Assembly (NCBI GenBank): GCA_900753095.1
Contig: CAADXT010000051.1
Span: forward strand, 1-9,722
Length of the DNA stretch: 9,722 nucleotides
DNA from: Eggerthellaceae bacterium
Lineage (GTDB): Bacteria > Actinomycetota > Coriobacteriia > Coriobacteriales > Eggerthellaceae
Direction: 5' to 3'
The notes beneath the pieces are model-generated. The model ran no database searches. It worked only from the letters and a program-made list of their open reading frames with translations, and was not told the origin of the DNA. The position numbers and the translations under genes were made by a program. This document shows positions 1-7,706 of this stretch, piece by piece (position 1 is the stretch's first letter; each line of letters starts with the position of its first letter).

Positions 1-1124
1 AAGGTGGGCATAAGCGAGAACAAGGCGCCCAGCGGGCAGAGAAACTCGCAGAAGAAGCGCTCTTTAAGCAGCATACCCACCACGATAAGGGCCAGCAGAA
101 CGGCGCCGAGGGCCGTTACCCCCGAAACCGAGAGGTTGGCAAGCTTGCCGAACACCGTCCAAGGGCTGTTGCTGTTGACGGTGGTGTAGAAGCCCATCAA
201 CACCAGCGCGCACACCGCCACCAGCACCACGTACTTCAACCCGCGCAAAACCAACTCCAGCTTTGCGGGCAAGGGCTTTCGTTTAACGCCGAGCTTCTTT
301 GCGAGCGCATCGCCGGCAGCGTACACCGCATCGCCCAAGAAGCCGAAGCTGCACACGTACCCGCAGAAGAAGCGCCCTATAAGCACGGTTGCAACCAGCA
401 AAACCGCCAAGAACACGGTGAACAACATCACCTCAAAATCATAGCCTCGATGAGTGTTCATCACGTTGACCTGCATCAACAGCGTTTTCAGACCCATGAA
501 GCCCGTCGCAAACGAGGAAGGCGCCAAAACGAAGAACGCCCCCTGCATCAACCAGCGTTGATGACGGGCAAGCTTCAGCTTATTGGCGCGCGATGTTGAA
601 GAAAGGCAACGCTTCGCAAGCACGCCCGCGCCTGCAAGAAAGGCAAGTGCCAGGGCGATCATCAATGCGCCGAACCAAGCGCTGTTGGTAATGGCGACCG
701 TGCCCGAACCCGTCATGGCGTCTTTCACGGCGGCGATGATGCCCTTCGAGGAATAGGTAACGCCGGAAATAGTGTCGACGTCGGCGGTTTGCTGCGAGAG
801 GATGCTGGGTATCAGCTTCTCCGCGCGCTCAACGTACGCCGCATCGTCGGCGTGGGAAACGATGCGCACGTCGGTGATCTTGCCGCTCGCCACCGTTACC
901 GCAACCGTGATGGTGCTCTGGTATCCCTCGCCGCTGCCGTAGTACACACCATCGGAAAGGCCCTCGGCAATGCCCTCAATCTGGGCATTCTGCTGCGTGC
1001 CGGAGTTGGCCGCATCCGCATGGGCGATGCTCGGCATGCACCAAGCCATCAAGGTTGCAGCAAGCGCCAAGGCAAGCGCTGCGAAAACGCTTCTGGAAAG
1101 ATAGGTTTTCAAAGTTGTGCTCAT
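1..1124 (-). CDS. FMN-binding / NapH-NosR-like membrane electron-transfer protein (partial, 3' end outside window)
   Basis: This reading frame stays open from an ATG at 1124 to the window edge, giving 374 complete residues. The start has a good Shine-Dalgarno (AGAAGGA, 6-7 bases upstream). Residues 1-36 look like a signal sequence ending at AHA-D. Residues about 59-137 form an FMN_bind domain with the motif SGVTYSS (120-126); Thr123 is the expected site of covalent FMN attachment by ApbE, which is not encoded here. A transmembrane segment at 150-170 is followed by several more (about 193-212, 232-253, 297-313, 336-353). Two motifs typical of the NapH/NosR/polyferredoxin membrane family are present: CGYVCSFGF (C254, C258) and CEFLCPLGA (C359, C363). 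A C-terminal ferredoxin domain, common in this family, would lie beyond the edge. Known family members pass electrons across the membrane to extracytoplasmic acceptors. The gene starts 35 bases after the ABC exporter stop, so the two are probably co-transcribed. The acceptor is unknown; iron or the EfeB peroxidase is inferred only from the neighbourhood. Confidence 0.88.
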   Translation of the reverse strand, partial: MSTTLKTYLSRSVFAALALALAATLMAWCMPSIAHADAANSGTQQNAQIEGIAEGLSDGVYYGSGEGYQSTITVAVTVASGKITDVRIVSHADDAAYVERAEKLIPSILSQQTADVDTISGVTYSSKGIIAAVKDAMTGSGTVAITNSAWFGALMIALALAFLAGAGVLAKRCLSSTSRANKLKLARHQRWLMQGAFFVLAPSSFATGFMGLKTLLMQVNVMNTHRGYDFEVMLFTVFLAVLLVATVLIGRFFCGYVCSFGFLGDAVYAAGDALAKKLGVKRKPLPAKLELVLRGLKYVVLVAVCALVLMGFYTTVNSNSPWTVFGKLANLSVSGVTALGAVLLALIVVGMLLKERFFCEFLCPLGALFSLMPT

Positions 1125-1159
1125 ATCGGTTCCTTCTGCTTTGTCCTGCGATCGGCGCC

Positions 1160-4100
1160 TTACGAAAGGCGCCCTTGGTCAACCACCAGCGTTTCATCGG
1201 CGAAAGCCGCGGCCGACATGCGATGGCTCACCATCACTATGGTTTTCCCTGCGCGCGCTTCCTGCAGCGAAGAGAGCACCGCGGCTTCGTTCAAGCAGTC
1301 CAAGTTGCTGGTGGGCTCGTCCAGCAGCAAAAATGGCGCGTCGTAGAGGAAGATCCGGGCCAAGCCGATACGCTGGCGCTCTCCTTCGGAAAGCCCCTCG
1401 CCGATTTCGCCAAGCGGGGTGTCGAGCCCCTTCGGCAAACGCTGGATGAGGCGGGAAAGTGAGGCTTGCTTGACGGCGTGGGCGAGCTCTTCTTCGGTGG
1501 CGTCAGGCCGCACGAACATGATGTTCTCGCGGATGGTCCCGCTGAACAGGTGCGTTGTTTGGGTCATGGACCCTTCCAGGGAACGCAGTGCCTTCGTCTG
1601 CATGGCGCCAACCTCGACCCCTGAAACCTCAACGCGGCCTTGCTGGGCATCCCATACACGCATCAGCAGCTTCAAGAACGTCGACTTGCCCGCACCGCTG
1701 GGGCCCGCAACGTGCACGATCTTGCCGGGCTGAACATCCACCGAGAAATTGCTGAGGATGGTTTCCTCACCATAGGAAAAGGTGACGTTCTCCAGTCGAG
1801 CACCAGTGAACTCGTGCGGTGCGGCGCCTTCGCGGTTTTCGGGCGTTGCCGGCTTCTCGTCCAAGAATGCGAGCACGCGCGCGCCCGAAGCGATGGTCTG
1901 ATGAAGCGAGGCGCCCATTTTCGCAACGGCAAGCACCGGCTCGAACGAGACGAACAGGGTCACCGCGCATATTGCGGCCACCGCGCCTTCAAGCAGGCTG
2001 TAGGAAACCAAAACGTAGGCAACGTAGGCAAATGCCATGCAGCAAAGCAGGATAAGGGCATCGGTAAGCGCCTGCGCAAAAGCGCTGCGCTTGGCCAGCT
2101 TGGTTTCGTTGGCGGAAAGGGCACCCATACGCCCACCTAGCTCATCACGACGCAGCTGTTCTGAGCCGAAACGCAAAGTCTCAGTAAGCCCCGCAAGGCT
2201 TTCGTACATAAACGAGCTGAACTTCACCGTCCGCTCTTTCAGATCGCGGCCCAGCCCATCGGTGAGCTTGCCCAAAAGCCACGGGAGAGCCACGCCCACA
2301 AGACAGAACGAAGCCAAGGCAACGATGCCAAGCCAAACAGACTGGCTTGCGATGCCGAAAACCACCGCAAGCGACACGATGAGCGCCACCAGCACCGGCG
2401 ATATGGTATGGGCATAGAACACCTCAAGCAACTCGATATCGCCGGTGAGCAGGGAAATCAAATCACCCGAATCGCGGCACTCCATGCGCGCAGGCGCAAG
2501 GGTGCGCATATGCGCGAACACCTTCGAGCGAATCAGGGCAAGCAGCTGAAACGTCTGGTCGTGGCTCACCAAACGCTCAACGTAGCGCAGGAACCCGCGT
2601 GCAACGCCGCACAGCAGAATCAACGCGGCAACAAGCGCAATGTTCCATGTGAAACACTGCGACGTCATGCCCACGGAATAGGCCGCTCCCAACACCGCAA
2701 GCGCAATGGCAGCGGCGAACCCAAGGCTCGCCGAAACCGTGGAAAGCGCCACCAAGCTACGCAGCTCGCCGCAAAGCCTCATCAACCCACGGACAACGCG
2801 CATGGCAGAAGGGCGCTTCTCCTCTTCAACAGCAGCAGGCTGCGTTTCCTTGCTGGCAGGAAGCGCGACGTCGGCAGGATGCCCAACGGGCATCGAGCCA
2901 GAGCCCTGCACCAACGCGCGGATTCGGGCGCCCTTCATAACCGATCGGGTTGCCGCCGCAATGTTCGGAGGCATCTTCTCCAATGCAGCGACCATACCCT
3001 CCGGCACCGCCGCATCGGCTTCCGTATCGGCCTTCGAATGCGCAGCGCGCACCCGTTCGGCCTGCTGAGCCAAAGATTCCATGTGCTGTTGCTGCGCCCA
3101 CAGATCCGCGTAATGGCCAGGCACCGCAGCCAATTCGCCGTGTGTGCCCTGCTGAGCCAAACGGCCCTGCTGCATTACCAGGATGATGTCGGCCCATGCG
3201 ATGGCGGAAAGGCGGTGCGAGATTACCACCACGGTTTTCTCGAGGGAAAGCTGCTGGATGCACGCCATGATCTCGCGCTCGCTGTCGGCATCAACGTTCG
3301 AGGTGGCCTCGTCGAACACGTAGACAGGGGTATCGCGCAAAAGGGCGCGCGCAACGGCCAAGCGCTGGCGCTGACCGCCGGAAAGGTTGGCGCCACCCGC
3401 CGCAATTTCGGCATCAAGGCCACCGAGCTCAAGCACGAAGTCGTCCAGGTGGCAACGCCCCAAGGCCCGCCACAGCTCGTAATCGTTCGCATCGGCGTTC
3501 GCCAACAGGAGGTTAGAGCGGAATGTGCCCTTGAAGATGTACGAGCCCGCCGAGACATGCGTGATAGCGGCATGAAGCGAGGCAGGTGAAACGTCGCGCA
3601 GCTCCACGCCGTTCACCAGGATGCTGCCCTGATACCCCGCCAGCTCGCCGCACAGGATGCAGGCCAGGGTCGATTTTCCCGAACCGCTTTCACCCGTGAT
3701 GCCCACAAAGGTGTTCTTTTCCACGGTGAAGGAGACGTTTTGCAGAGCCTGCGAATCGCCGTAGCGATATCCCACGCTGTGGAACTCGATCTCTATCTCT
3801 TCAGCGTCGACTTCCATCGTGCCCTGCTGAATAGGCTTCAGCGCAAGCAAATCGAATACCTGATCGAGCACCGGCGCGGCACCCATCGCCGTATGGAAGA
3901 ACGAGCCCAGCACACGCATGGGCATGAAGAACTCGATGCCCAGAAGCACCACGGTAAGCGCCCCGGCAAGGGAAAGCTGCCCCGCTTGCACATGGAACAA
4001 GGCGATGACGATCCCAACAGCCGCACCGCCGAAGGTAAGCAAATCCATAACGGTTACGGAGTTCAGCTGCATGCGCAGAAGGCGCATGGTCGCCTTCCTG

Positions 4101-4783
4101 AACCCCTCCGCCTGCTCGTCGATTTCCCGCTGCTTGCGCTCATCGGCTTGGAACAGCTTCAACGTAGTGAGCGCGCTGATGGACTCCAAAAACGTTGCGC
4201 CCAGGTCAACATACGAGCCCCAATACGCGCCCATAACGCGCTTGGCAAATTTCATGATCATCACGATGGAAACGGGAATCAGCGGGACGCACACCAGCAA
4301 AACCACCGCGATGGGCGCATCTATCGTAAGGAACAAGGCAAACAGCGTAACGGGAGCAAGCACCGCATAGAACAACTGCGGGAGGTACTGCCCCAGGTAC
4401 ACTTCCAGCTTTTCGGCGCCCTCGCCGCATAGCTGAGCTGCTTGGGAAGTAGACACCTGCTCCTTGTACGAGGGTCCGAGCGAAACCAACTTGTCGTACA
4501 CATCGGCGCGCACCTTCGCCTTGCCGAGCGCCGCCGCTTTTGAGCCCGCATACTGCGCACCGGCAAGGCAGACGGCGCGCACTGCTATCGCCGCAAGGGA
4601 AAGAGCGCCCCACCGAGCCAGCTCAGCTTCGCCTAGCGTACCGAGCACCATAGACTCAAGAAGGCGTGCCAAAGCAACAACGAACAAAGCATAGGCGGCA
4701 AGCGCCACCCACTTCCCCAAAACGGAGAGCACCACGAATTTGCGAGCTTCAGGCACCAATTCCAGCAAGCGCTTGTCGAACAC
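1160..4783 (-). CDS. Fused CydD-CydC-like ABC exporter (two permease-ATPase halves in one chain)
   Basis: The 1207-residue protein contains two complete half-transporters. The first half has membrane segments within about 15-300. Its ATPase has Walker A GESGSGKST (364-372), signature LSGGQ (467-471), Walker B ending DE (491-492) and switch His523. A charged linker rich in Ala, Glu and Pro (about 565-660) leads to the second half, with membrane segments within 675-955. The second ATPase has Walker A GPSGAGKST (1027-1035), Gln1075 in the Q-loop, signature LSEGE (1131-1135), DE at 1155-1156 and His1187. The stretch EKLEVYLGQYLPQLFYAVLAP (about 124-144, one residue longer here than a strict core) is typical of CydD-type halves; fused CydDC proteins are known in actinobacteria. 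CydDC is reported to export cysteine/glutathione and to be a haem transporter, both linked to cytochrome bd assembly. The substrate here is not shown. The start is GTG at 4783, set by AGGAGG at 4791-4796. NBD1 lacks the usual Q-loop glutamine. An unrelated heterodimeric-type exporter is the main alternative. Confidence 0.84.
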   Translation of the reverse strand: MFDKRLLELVPEARKFVVLSVLGKWVALAAYALFVVALARLLESMVLGTLGEAELARWGALSLAAIAVRAVCLAGAQYAGSKAAALGKAKVRADVYDKLVSLGPSYKEQVSTSQAAQLCGEGAEKLEVYLGQYLPQLFYAVLAPVTLFALFLTIDAPIAVVLLVCVPLIPVSIVMIMKFAKRVMGAYWGSYVDLGATFLESISALTTLKLFQADERKQREIDEQAEGFRKATMRLLRMQLNSVTVMDLLTFGGAAVGIVIALFHVQAGQLSLAGALTVVLLGIEFFMPMRVLGSFFHTAMGAAPVLDQVFDLLALKPIQQGTMEVDAEEIEIEFHSVGYRYGDSQALQNVSFTVEKNTFVGITGESGSGKSTLACILCGELAGYQGSILVNGVELRDVSPASLHAAITHVSAGSYIFKGTFRSNLLLANADANDYELWRALGRCHLDDFVLELGGLDAEIAAGGANLSGGQRQRLAVARALLRDTPVYVFDEATSNVDADSEREIMACIQQLSLEKTVVVISHRLSAIAWADIILVMQQGRLAQQGTHGELAAVPGHYADLWAQQQHMESLAQQAERVRAAHSKADTEADAAVPEGMVAALEKMPPNIAAATRSVMKGARIRALVQGSGSMPVGHPADVALPASKETQPAAVEEEKRPSAMRVVRGLMRLCGELRSLVALSTVSASLGFAAAIALAVLGAAYSVGMTSQCFTWNIALVAALILLCGVARGFLRYVERLVSHDQTFQLLALIRSKVFAHMRTLAPARMECRDSGDLISLLTGDIELLEVFYAHTISPVLVALIVSLAVVFGIASQSVWLGIVALASFCLVGVALPWLLGKLTDGLGRDLKERTVKFSSFMYESLAGLTETLRFGSEQLRRDELGGRMGALSANETKLAKRSAFAQALTDALILLCCMAFAYVAYVLVSYSLLEGAVAAICAVTLFVSFEPVLAVAKMGASLHQTIASGARVLAFLDEKPATPENREGAAPHEFTGARLENVTFSYGEETILSNFSVDVQPGKIVHVAGPSGAGKSTFLKLLMRVWDAQQGRVEVSGVEVGAMQTKALRSLEGSMTQTTHLFSGTIRENIMFVRPDATEEELAHAVKQASLSRLIQRLPKGLDTPLGEIGEGLSEGERQRIGLARIFLYDAPFLLLDEPTSNLDCLNEAAVLSSLQEARAGKTIVMVSHRMSAAAFADETLVVDQGRLS

Positions 4784-4790
4784 GCATGAA

Positions 4791-4796
4791 CCTCCT
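4791..4796 (-). promoter_or_regulatory. Shine-Dalgarno setting the GTG start of the ABC exporter
   Basis: AGGAGG on the minus strand lies 7 bases before the GTG at 4783. An ATG at 4787-4785 sits only 3 bases from it and is in another frame, stopping after 12 codons (TGA at 4751-4749). Spacing and frame both favour GTG as the true start. Confidence 0.8.
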
Positions 4797-4811
4797 TCTT
4801 AAACGCAAAAA

Positions 4812-4861
4812 TCAGAAAGGCTTGGGATAGCGCGCATCCGCGCCATTCCAAGGCTTTCTGA
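4812..4861 (-). terminator. Terminator- or attenuator-like hairpin in front of the ABC exporter
   Basis: The 14-base arms at 4812-4825 and 4848-4861 are complementary with one mismatch. Inside them a 5-bp GCGCG/CGCGC stem (4830-4834 with 4839-4843) closes a 4-base loop. On the minus-strand RNA the stem is followed at once by UUUUU and then by GCGUUUAAG and the ribosome binding site. This has the form of an intrinsic terminator. There is no room for a promoter between it and the GTG start, so it must affect whatever transcript carries the exporter. Whether it terminates, attenuates or only shapes the leader cannot be told from sequence. Confidence 0.62.
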
Positions 4862-4879
4862 GCAAAATGAAGCAAGCAA

Positions 4880-4914
4880 GGGCGACCAAAGGGATTCTCC
4901 CTTTTGGTCGCCCC
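4880..4914 (-). terminator. Hairpin terminator after efeB
   Basis: GGGCGACC...GGTCGCCC arms (4880-4893 with 4899-4913, one bulged base) enclose a 5-base loop, beginning 7 bases after the efeB stop codon. On the minus strand the stem is followed by UUGCUUGCUUCAUUUU, an imperfect U-rich tract. On the plus strand the tail CAAACTTTTATT is also T-rich, so some bidirectional activity is possible. It most likely ends or reduces the efeUOB transcript. Confidence 0.65.
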
Positions 4915-4920
4915 AAACTT

Positions 4921-6279
4921 TTATTCGAAGAATTCCTGACCCAAGTAGGTGCCCGTTGCCGGAGCATGGGGCACCGCGTACACACCGCGATAATCGTCGT
5001 AGTAGTACTCGTTCAAGCGGTCATAGCGGCCCATATCGTCGCGAAGAAGCCAATAGCGATACGGATCGTTCACGTACGTGCAGTTCAGGAAGCCCGCATT
5101 CTGATCGCCGTGATCGTTCAATCCCGACCAGTAGTTGTAGCCGCGACGCAGCACCTTGAAGCCCAAGCGCTGATCGCTCGTGATGGCCACATGGCTGTTC
5201 GGGTCGATGAGCAGGTTGCCGTCCGCGCCGCGCGCCGTTAAATCGGGGATGTCAAACTCGTCGCCGTCGGGGTTGGAAAGCGGAGCGCCGGTGTCCTTGC
5301 GGCGGCCGATAAGCTGCTCCTGGTCGGAGATGCGGTCGGATTCCCACGTCTCAACGTCGGCGATCGTGCGGCCGTAGCACATGAACGAGCCGTTCTTCAG
5401 CCATTCCTGCTTCGTGTCCTTAACCCAGATGAAGTCCTCGAACTCCTGATCTTCAGTGGGGTTGGTGGTGCCATCGCGGAAACCGAACAGGTCGCGTGGC
5501 GTGGGCTGGTCGCTGGACTGGCGGGCAGGCAGAAAGCCTTCCTGCATGAAGGTGATCTTGGCCTTGCCGCGCGCGATGCGTGCCAGGGAATGAACCGCGT
5601 GGAAAATCACCTGGCGGTCGTCGGCGCAGATCTGCATGGCCAGGTCGCTGCCCGTCTTCATGTCGATCAAGCGCTCGTTGGTGATGCGGTCCCATTCCTT
5701 GAAGTACTCATGCTCAGGCTTGAAGCCCTCCAAGCCGAAGCGGCTGTCGAACAAGCTGGGGCCGAAGCCGGTGGTGATGGTAAGCGAGCAGGGGTCGAGG
5801 TCGGCCGTTTCGCCCATGTCCTTCGGCACCGACGACTCGCTGAAATCGGGACGGATCTTGCCAAGCGTCTTGCCAGCCTGCATGGTTGCGATGGCGGCCG
5901 TCCAGCGAGCAAGCAGCAGCTGCAGGTCGGTGCGGGTGGCGCCATCCTTCATGTTGAACATGACGAAGGTGCAGTATCGCTGTCCCGCGTCCACGATGCC
6001 GCTGGGGTAATCGAGGTCGTAATATTGCTGGGCATTGTTCAGCTCGATGCGCGTATACGCTGCGCCGGTTTGGCTGGAGTCGTTGAAAGTGTTGTCTTTC
6101 ACCACGCTGGTAACACCAGCGCCCGCCAGAGCGCCGCCAACAATACCCGCCGCAATTCCGCCGATAACCTGACGGCGCGAGAACTGGCGGCCTGCGCGCT
6201 CGGCCTTGGCTGCTTCTGCGCTTTTCTGCTCGCTGTCGCCGACAAGCTCTACGCCATCAACCTTTTCTTCTTCTGCCAT
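4921..6279 (-). CDS. efeB: EfeB: Tat-exported DyP-type haem peroxidase of the EfeUOB iron uptake system
   Basis: The 452-residue protein (E. coli EfeB is about 423) starts at ATG 6279, preceded by GGGAAAGGGAA. The frame extends 12 codons further to a TTG at 6315, but that start has no ribosome binding site. A charged N-region carries a twin-arginine motif SRRQVIGG (34-41) followed by a Gly/Ala-rich hydrophobic stretch, so it is exported folded with haem in place. The DyP core shows GFRDG (266-270) with distal Asp269, the proximal haem ligand His363 in a SHVA context, and Arg378 in LRRGYNY. The Asp-to-His spacing of 94 residues equals that of E. coli EfeB. The C-terminus ends in the family's AVP...G pattern. 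In known systems EfeB uses peroxide or oxygen to oxidise Fe(II) for EfeO/EfeU; removal of iron from haem has also been proposed but is disputed. It is the third gene of the efe group, 164 bases after efeO, and is followed by a terminator-like hairpin. Confidence 0.94.
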   Translation of the reverse strand: MAEEEKVDGVELVGDSEQKSAEAAKAERAGRQFSRRQVIGGIAAGIVGGALAGAGVTSVVKDNTFNDSSQTGAAYTRIELNNAQQYYDLDYPSGIVDAGQRYCTFVMFNMKDGATRTDLQLLLARWTAAIATMQAGKTLGKIRPDFSESSVPKDMGETADLDPCSLTITTGFGPSLFDSRFGLEGFKPEHEYFKEWDRITNERLIDMKTGSDLAMQICADDRQVIFHAVHSLARIARGKAKITFMQEGFLPARQSSDQPTPRDLFGFRDGTTNPTEDQEFEDFIWVKDTKQEWLKNGSFMCYGRTIADVETWESDRISDQEQLIGRRKDTGAPLSNPDGDEFDIPDLTARGADGNLLIDPNSHVAITSDQRLGFKVLRRGYNYWSGLNDHGDQNAGFLNCTYVNDPYRYWLLRDDMGRYDRLNEYYYDDYRGVYAVPHAPATGTYLGQEFFE

Positions 6280-6342
6280 GGGTTCCCTTTCCCGTGTGGG
6301 TAACTTCGTACGCAACGCTGTTATCGCAATTGCTCTCTATAC

Positions 6343-6382
6343 AGGAGGAGAGCGCCGCGCAAAGCACGGCACTCTTCGTCCT
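6343..6382 (-). promoter_or_regulatory. Strong mRNA hairpin between efeO and efeB
   Basis: On the minus-strand RNA, AGAGUGCCGUGC (6375-6364) pairs along all 12 positions with GCGCGGCGCUCU (6360-6349) around a UUU loop, using two G-U pairs. AGGA/UCCU (6379-6382 with 6343-6346) can extend it. The G-U pairs become C-A mismatches on the plus strand, so the structure fits an RNA made in the efe direction. No U-tract follows, which argues against termination and for mRNA stabilisation or processing. Confidence 0.5.
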
Positions 6383-6443
6383 GTTCGCACGTCTGTTTAG
6401 CATGAGCGCGTGCAAATCTCATTGAATGGGCCGTAACGCCTCA

Positions 6444-7691
6444 TTACGCAGTTGCAACCTTTTCTGCCAGGGTTGCGAGATCGTCATGAAGCGCCATGAT
6501 GCCTTCGGAAAGCTTGGAAGAATCAGACTTCTGCAGCTCGGGGGTGTAAGCAACGTATCCGCCCAGTGCAGAGTCGTCACGGTAGCCGTCGAGCATGTCG
6601 GATACCGACTGGAACTCGCCGTCGATCTTGTTAACCAGGTCCTCGTCGATCTTCAGGAGGCCATCGCGCAGGTTTGCGTATGCCTGCTGGGCGCCCTCAA
6701 CGTTGGAGCGGAAGTCGGAAAGGTCGAGGTGGCTGTAGGCGTCCTCTTCGCCGGTGATCTTGGTGGTGGAAACCTCTTCAAGCAGGTCAGCTGCGCCGTT
6801 GGCGAGGTCCTCGGGCATCAGGTCGTCAGCGAAGGAAGGCAGCACCTGCTCGTTGAGAATCTTGCAGTTCTCAGCAAGCTCGGATGCGTATTCCTTGGTA
6901 GTATCGGTGATCTTGCCCTTCTCCCACAGGTCGCGCTCGATGGCGTGGAAGCCGTGCCAACCAGCATCCTCGTCAAGGTTGGACTCGCGCATGTCGATGA
7001 GGTAGTCGAGGAAGTAGTTGTTGTCGGCCTCTTCGCCCTCGGGGATGGTGTAGCCGGGCATCAGGAAGTTGTCGACAGCAGACTCAGCATGCTCGTAGAA
7101 GGGACGAGCGGCAGCCCATGCCTTCTTAGCCGCCTCAACATCGCCGGAGTCAACGGCTTCCTTCAGAGCCTGGGTGCCGTCTTCCAGGTACTGACCCTGA
7201 GCCTTGATGTAGTCAGCGTACTCGGAAACGCCCTGCTTCATTACGTCCTGGGCAGAGCCTTCAGGAGCGGCAGCGGCTTCGCCGGTTACCTTGAAGTCCT
7301 TGTAAGGCTCATCGGCGCCAGGAGCATAGAGCTTGTAGTCGCCGCCATCGAGGGTAACGGTGAAGCTCACGGTATCCAGACCAGGAGCCAGGTTTTCCTT
7401 CTCGCCGACGATCTTCTGGTTGTACAGAAGCTCGAACTCGCTGATGCCGGCAGCGCTCTCGTTGGTTACGTTGAAGGTAACGGGGCCTGCCTCAACTTCG
7501 GTGGTGTCGATTTCCTGGGTGTTGTCCTTCAGGGTTACGTTTACCTGGGTTACCCCATCGGAGCTCTTCTGAGTATCCGACTTAGAGTCGTTGTTGCCCG
7601 CACAGCCGGTAAGGCCCATGCCCAGCGAAAGGGCAAGTGCGCCTGCGAATGCGCCCGAAAGAATCCTCTGGGCATGCGACGTCATTTCCAT
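6444..7691 (-). CDS. efeO: EfeO: lipoprotein iron-binding component with cupredoxin-like and M75/imelysin domains
   Basis: The chosen start is ATG 7691 (415 residues), with GGGAG five bases upstream at 7697-7701. ATG 7703 lacks a ribosome binding site and ATG 7685 is a close alternative. A hydrophobic segment ends in the lipobox LTGC with Cys30, so the protein is likely lipid-anchored outside the membrane, unlike the periplasmic E. coli EfeO. Residues about 46-136 form the EfeO N-terminal cupredoxin-like domain (motif ENLAPG). The position where many relatives carry a cysteine appears to be Ala123 (YKLYAPG). The rest is the helical M75/imelysin-like domain with ARPFYEHAES and the metal-site motif HxxE (His249-Glu252, in GFHAIE). 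The known role is to bind iron and deliver it to EfeU. It lies between efeU and efeB and was almost certainly transcribed with them. The protein is strongly acidic, as expected for a metal-binding surface protein. Confidence 0.93.
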   Translation of the reverse strand: MEMTSHAQRILSGAFAGALALSLGMGLTGCAGNNDSKSDTQKSSDGVTQVNVTLKDNTQEIDTTEVEAGPVTFNVTNESAAGISEFELLYNQKIVGEKENLAPGLDTVSFTVTLDGGDYKLYAPGADEPYKDFKVTGEAAAAPEGSAQDVMKQGVSEYADYIKAQGQYLEDGTQALKEAVDSGDVEAAKKAWAAARPFYEHAESAVDNFLMPGYTIPEGEEADNNYFLDYLIDMRESNLDEDAGWHGFHAIERDLWEKGKITDTTKEYASELAENCKILNEQVLPSFADDLMPEDLANGAADLLEEVSTTKITGEEDAYSHLDLSDFRSNVEGAQQAYANLRDGLLKIDEDLVNKIDGEFQSVSDMLDGYRDDSALGGYVAYTPELQKSDSSKLSEGIMALHDDLATLAEKVATA

Positions 7692-7696
7692 TCTTT

Positions 7697-7701
7697 CTCC
7701 C
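7697..7701 (-). promoter_or_regulatory. Ribosome binding site deciding the efeO start
   Basis: GGGAG on the minus strand lies 5 bases before ATG 7691 and 11 before ATG 7685. It overlaps the upstream in-frame ATG at 7703, which has only a GC-rich hairpin in front of it. This favours 7691 as the start. Confidence 0.6.
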
Positions 7702-7706
7702 ATCTA

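Noticed and set aside
2408..3589. Open frame of 393 codons on the plus strand
   Set aside because: It is antisense to the ABC exporter, including its conserved ATPase motifs, with a basic low-information translation.
4749..4787. A 12-codon upstream frame (ATG 4787) overlapping the ABC exporter start
   Set aside because: Its ATG is only 3 bases from the Shine-Dalgarno, too close for good initiation, and the overlap is most simply chance.
6280..6315. TTG at 6315 as the start of efeB
   Set aside because: There is no ribosome binding site before it, while ATG 6279 has GGGAAAGGGAA upstream and gives a normal Tat signal.
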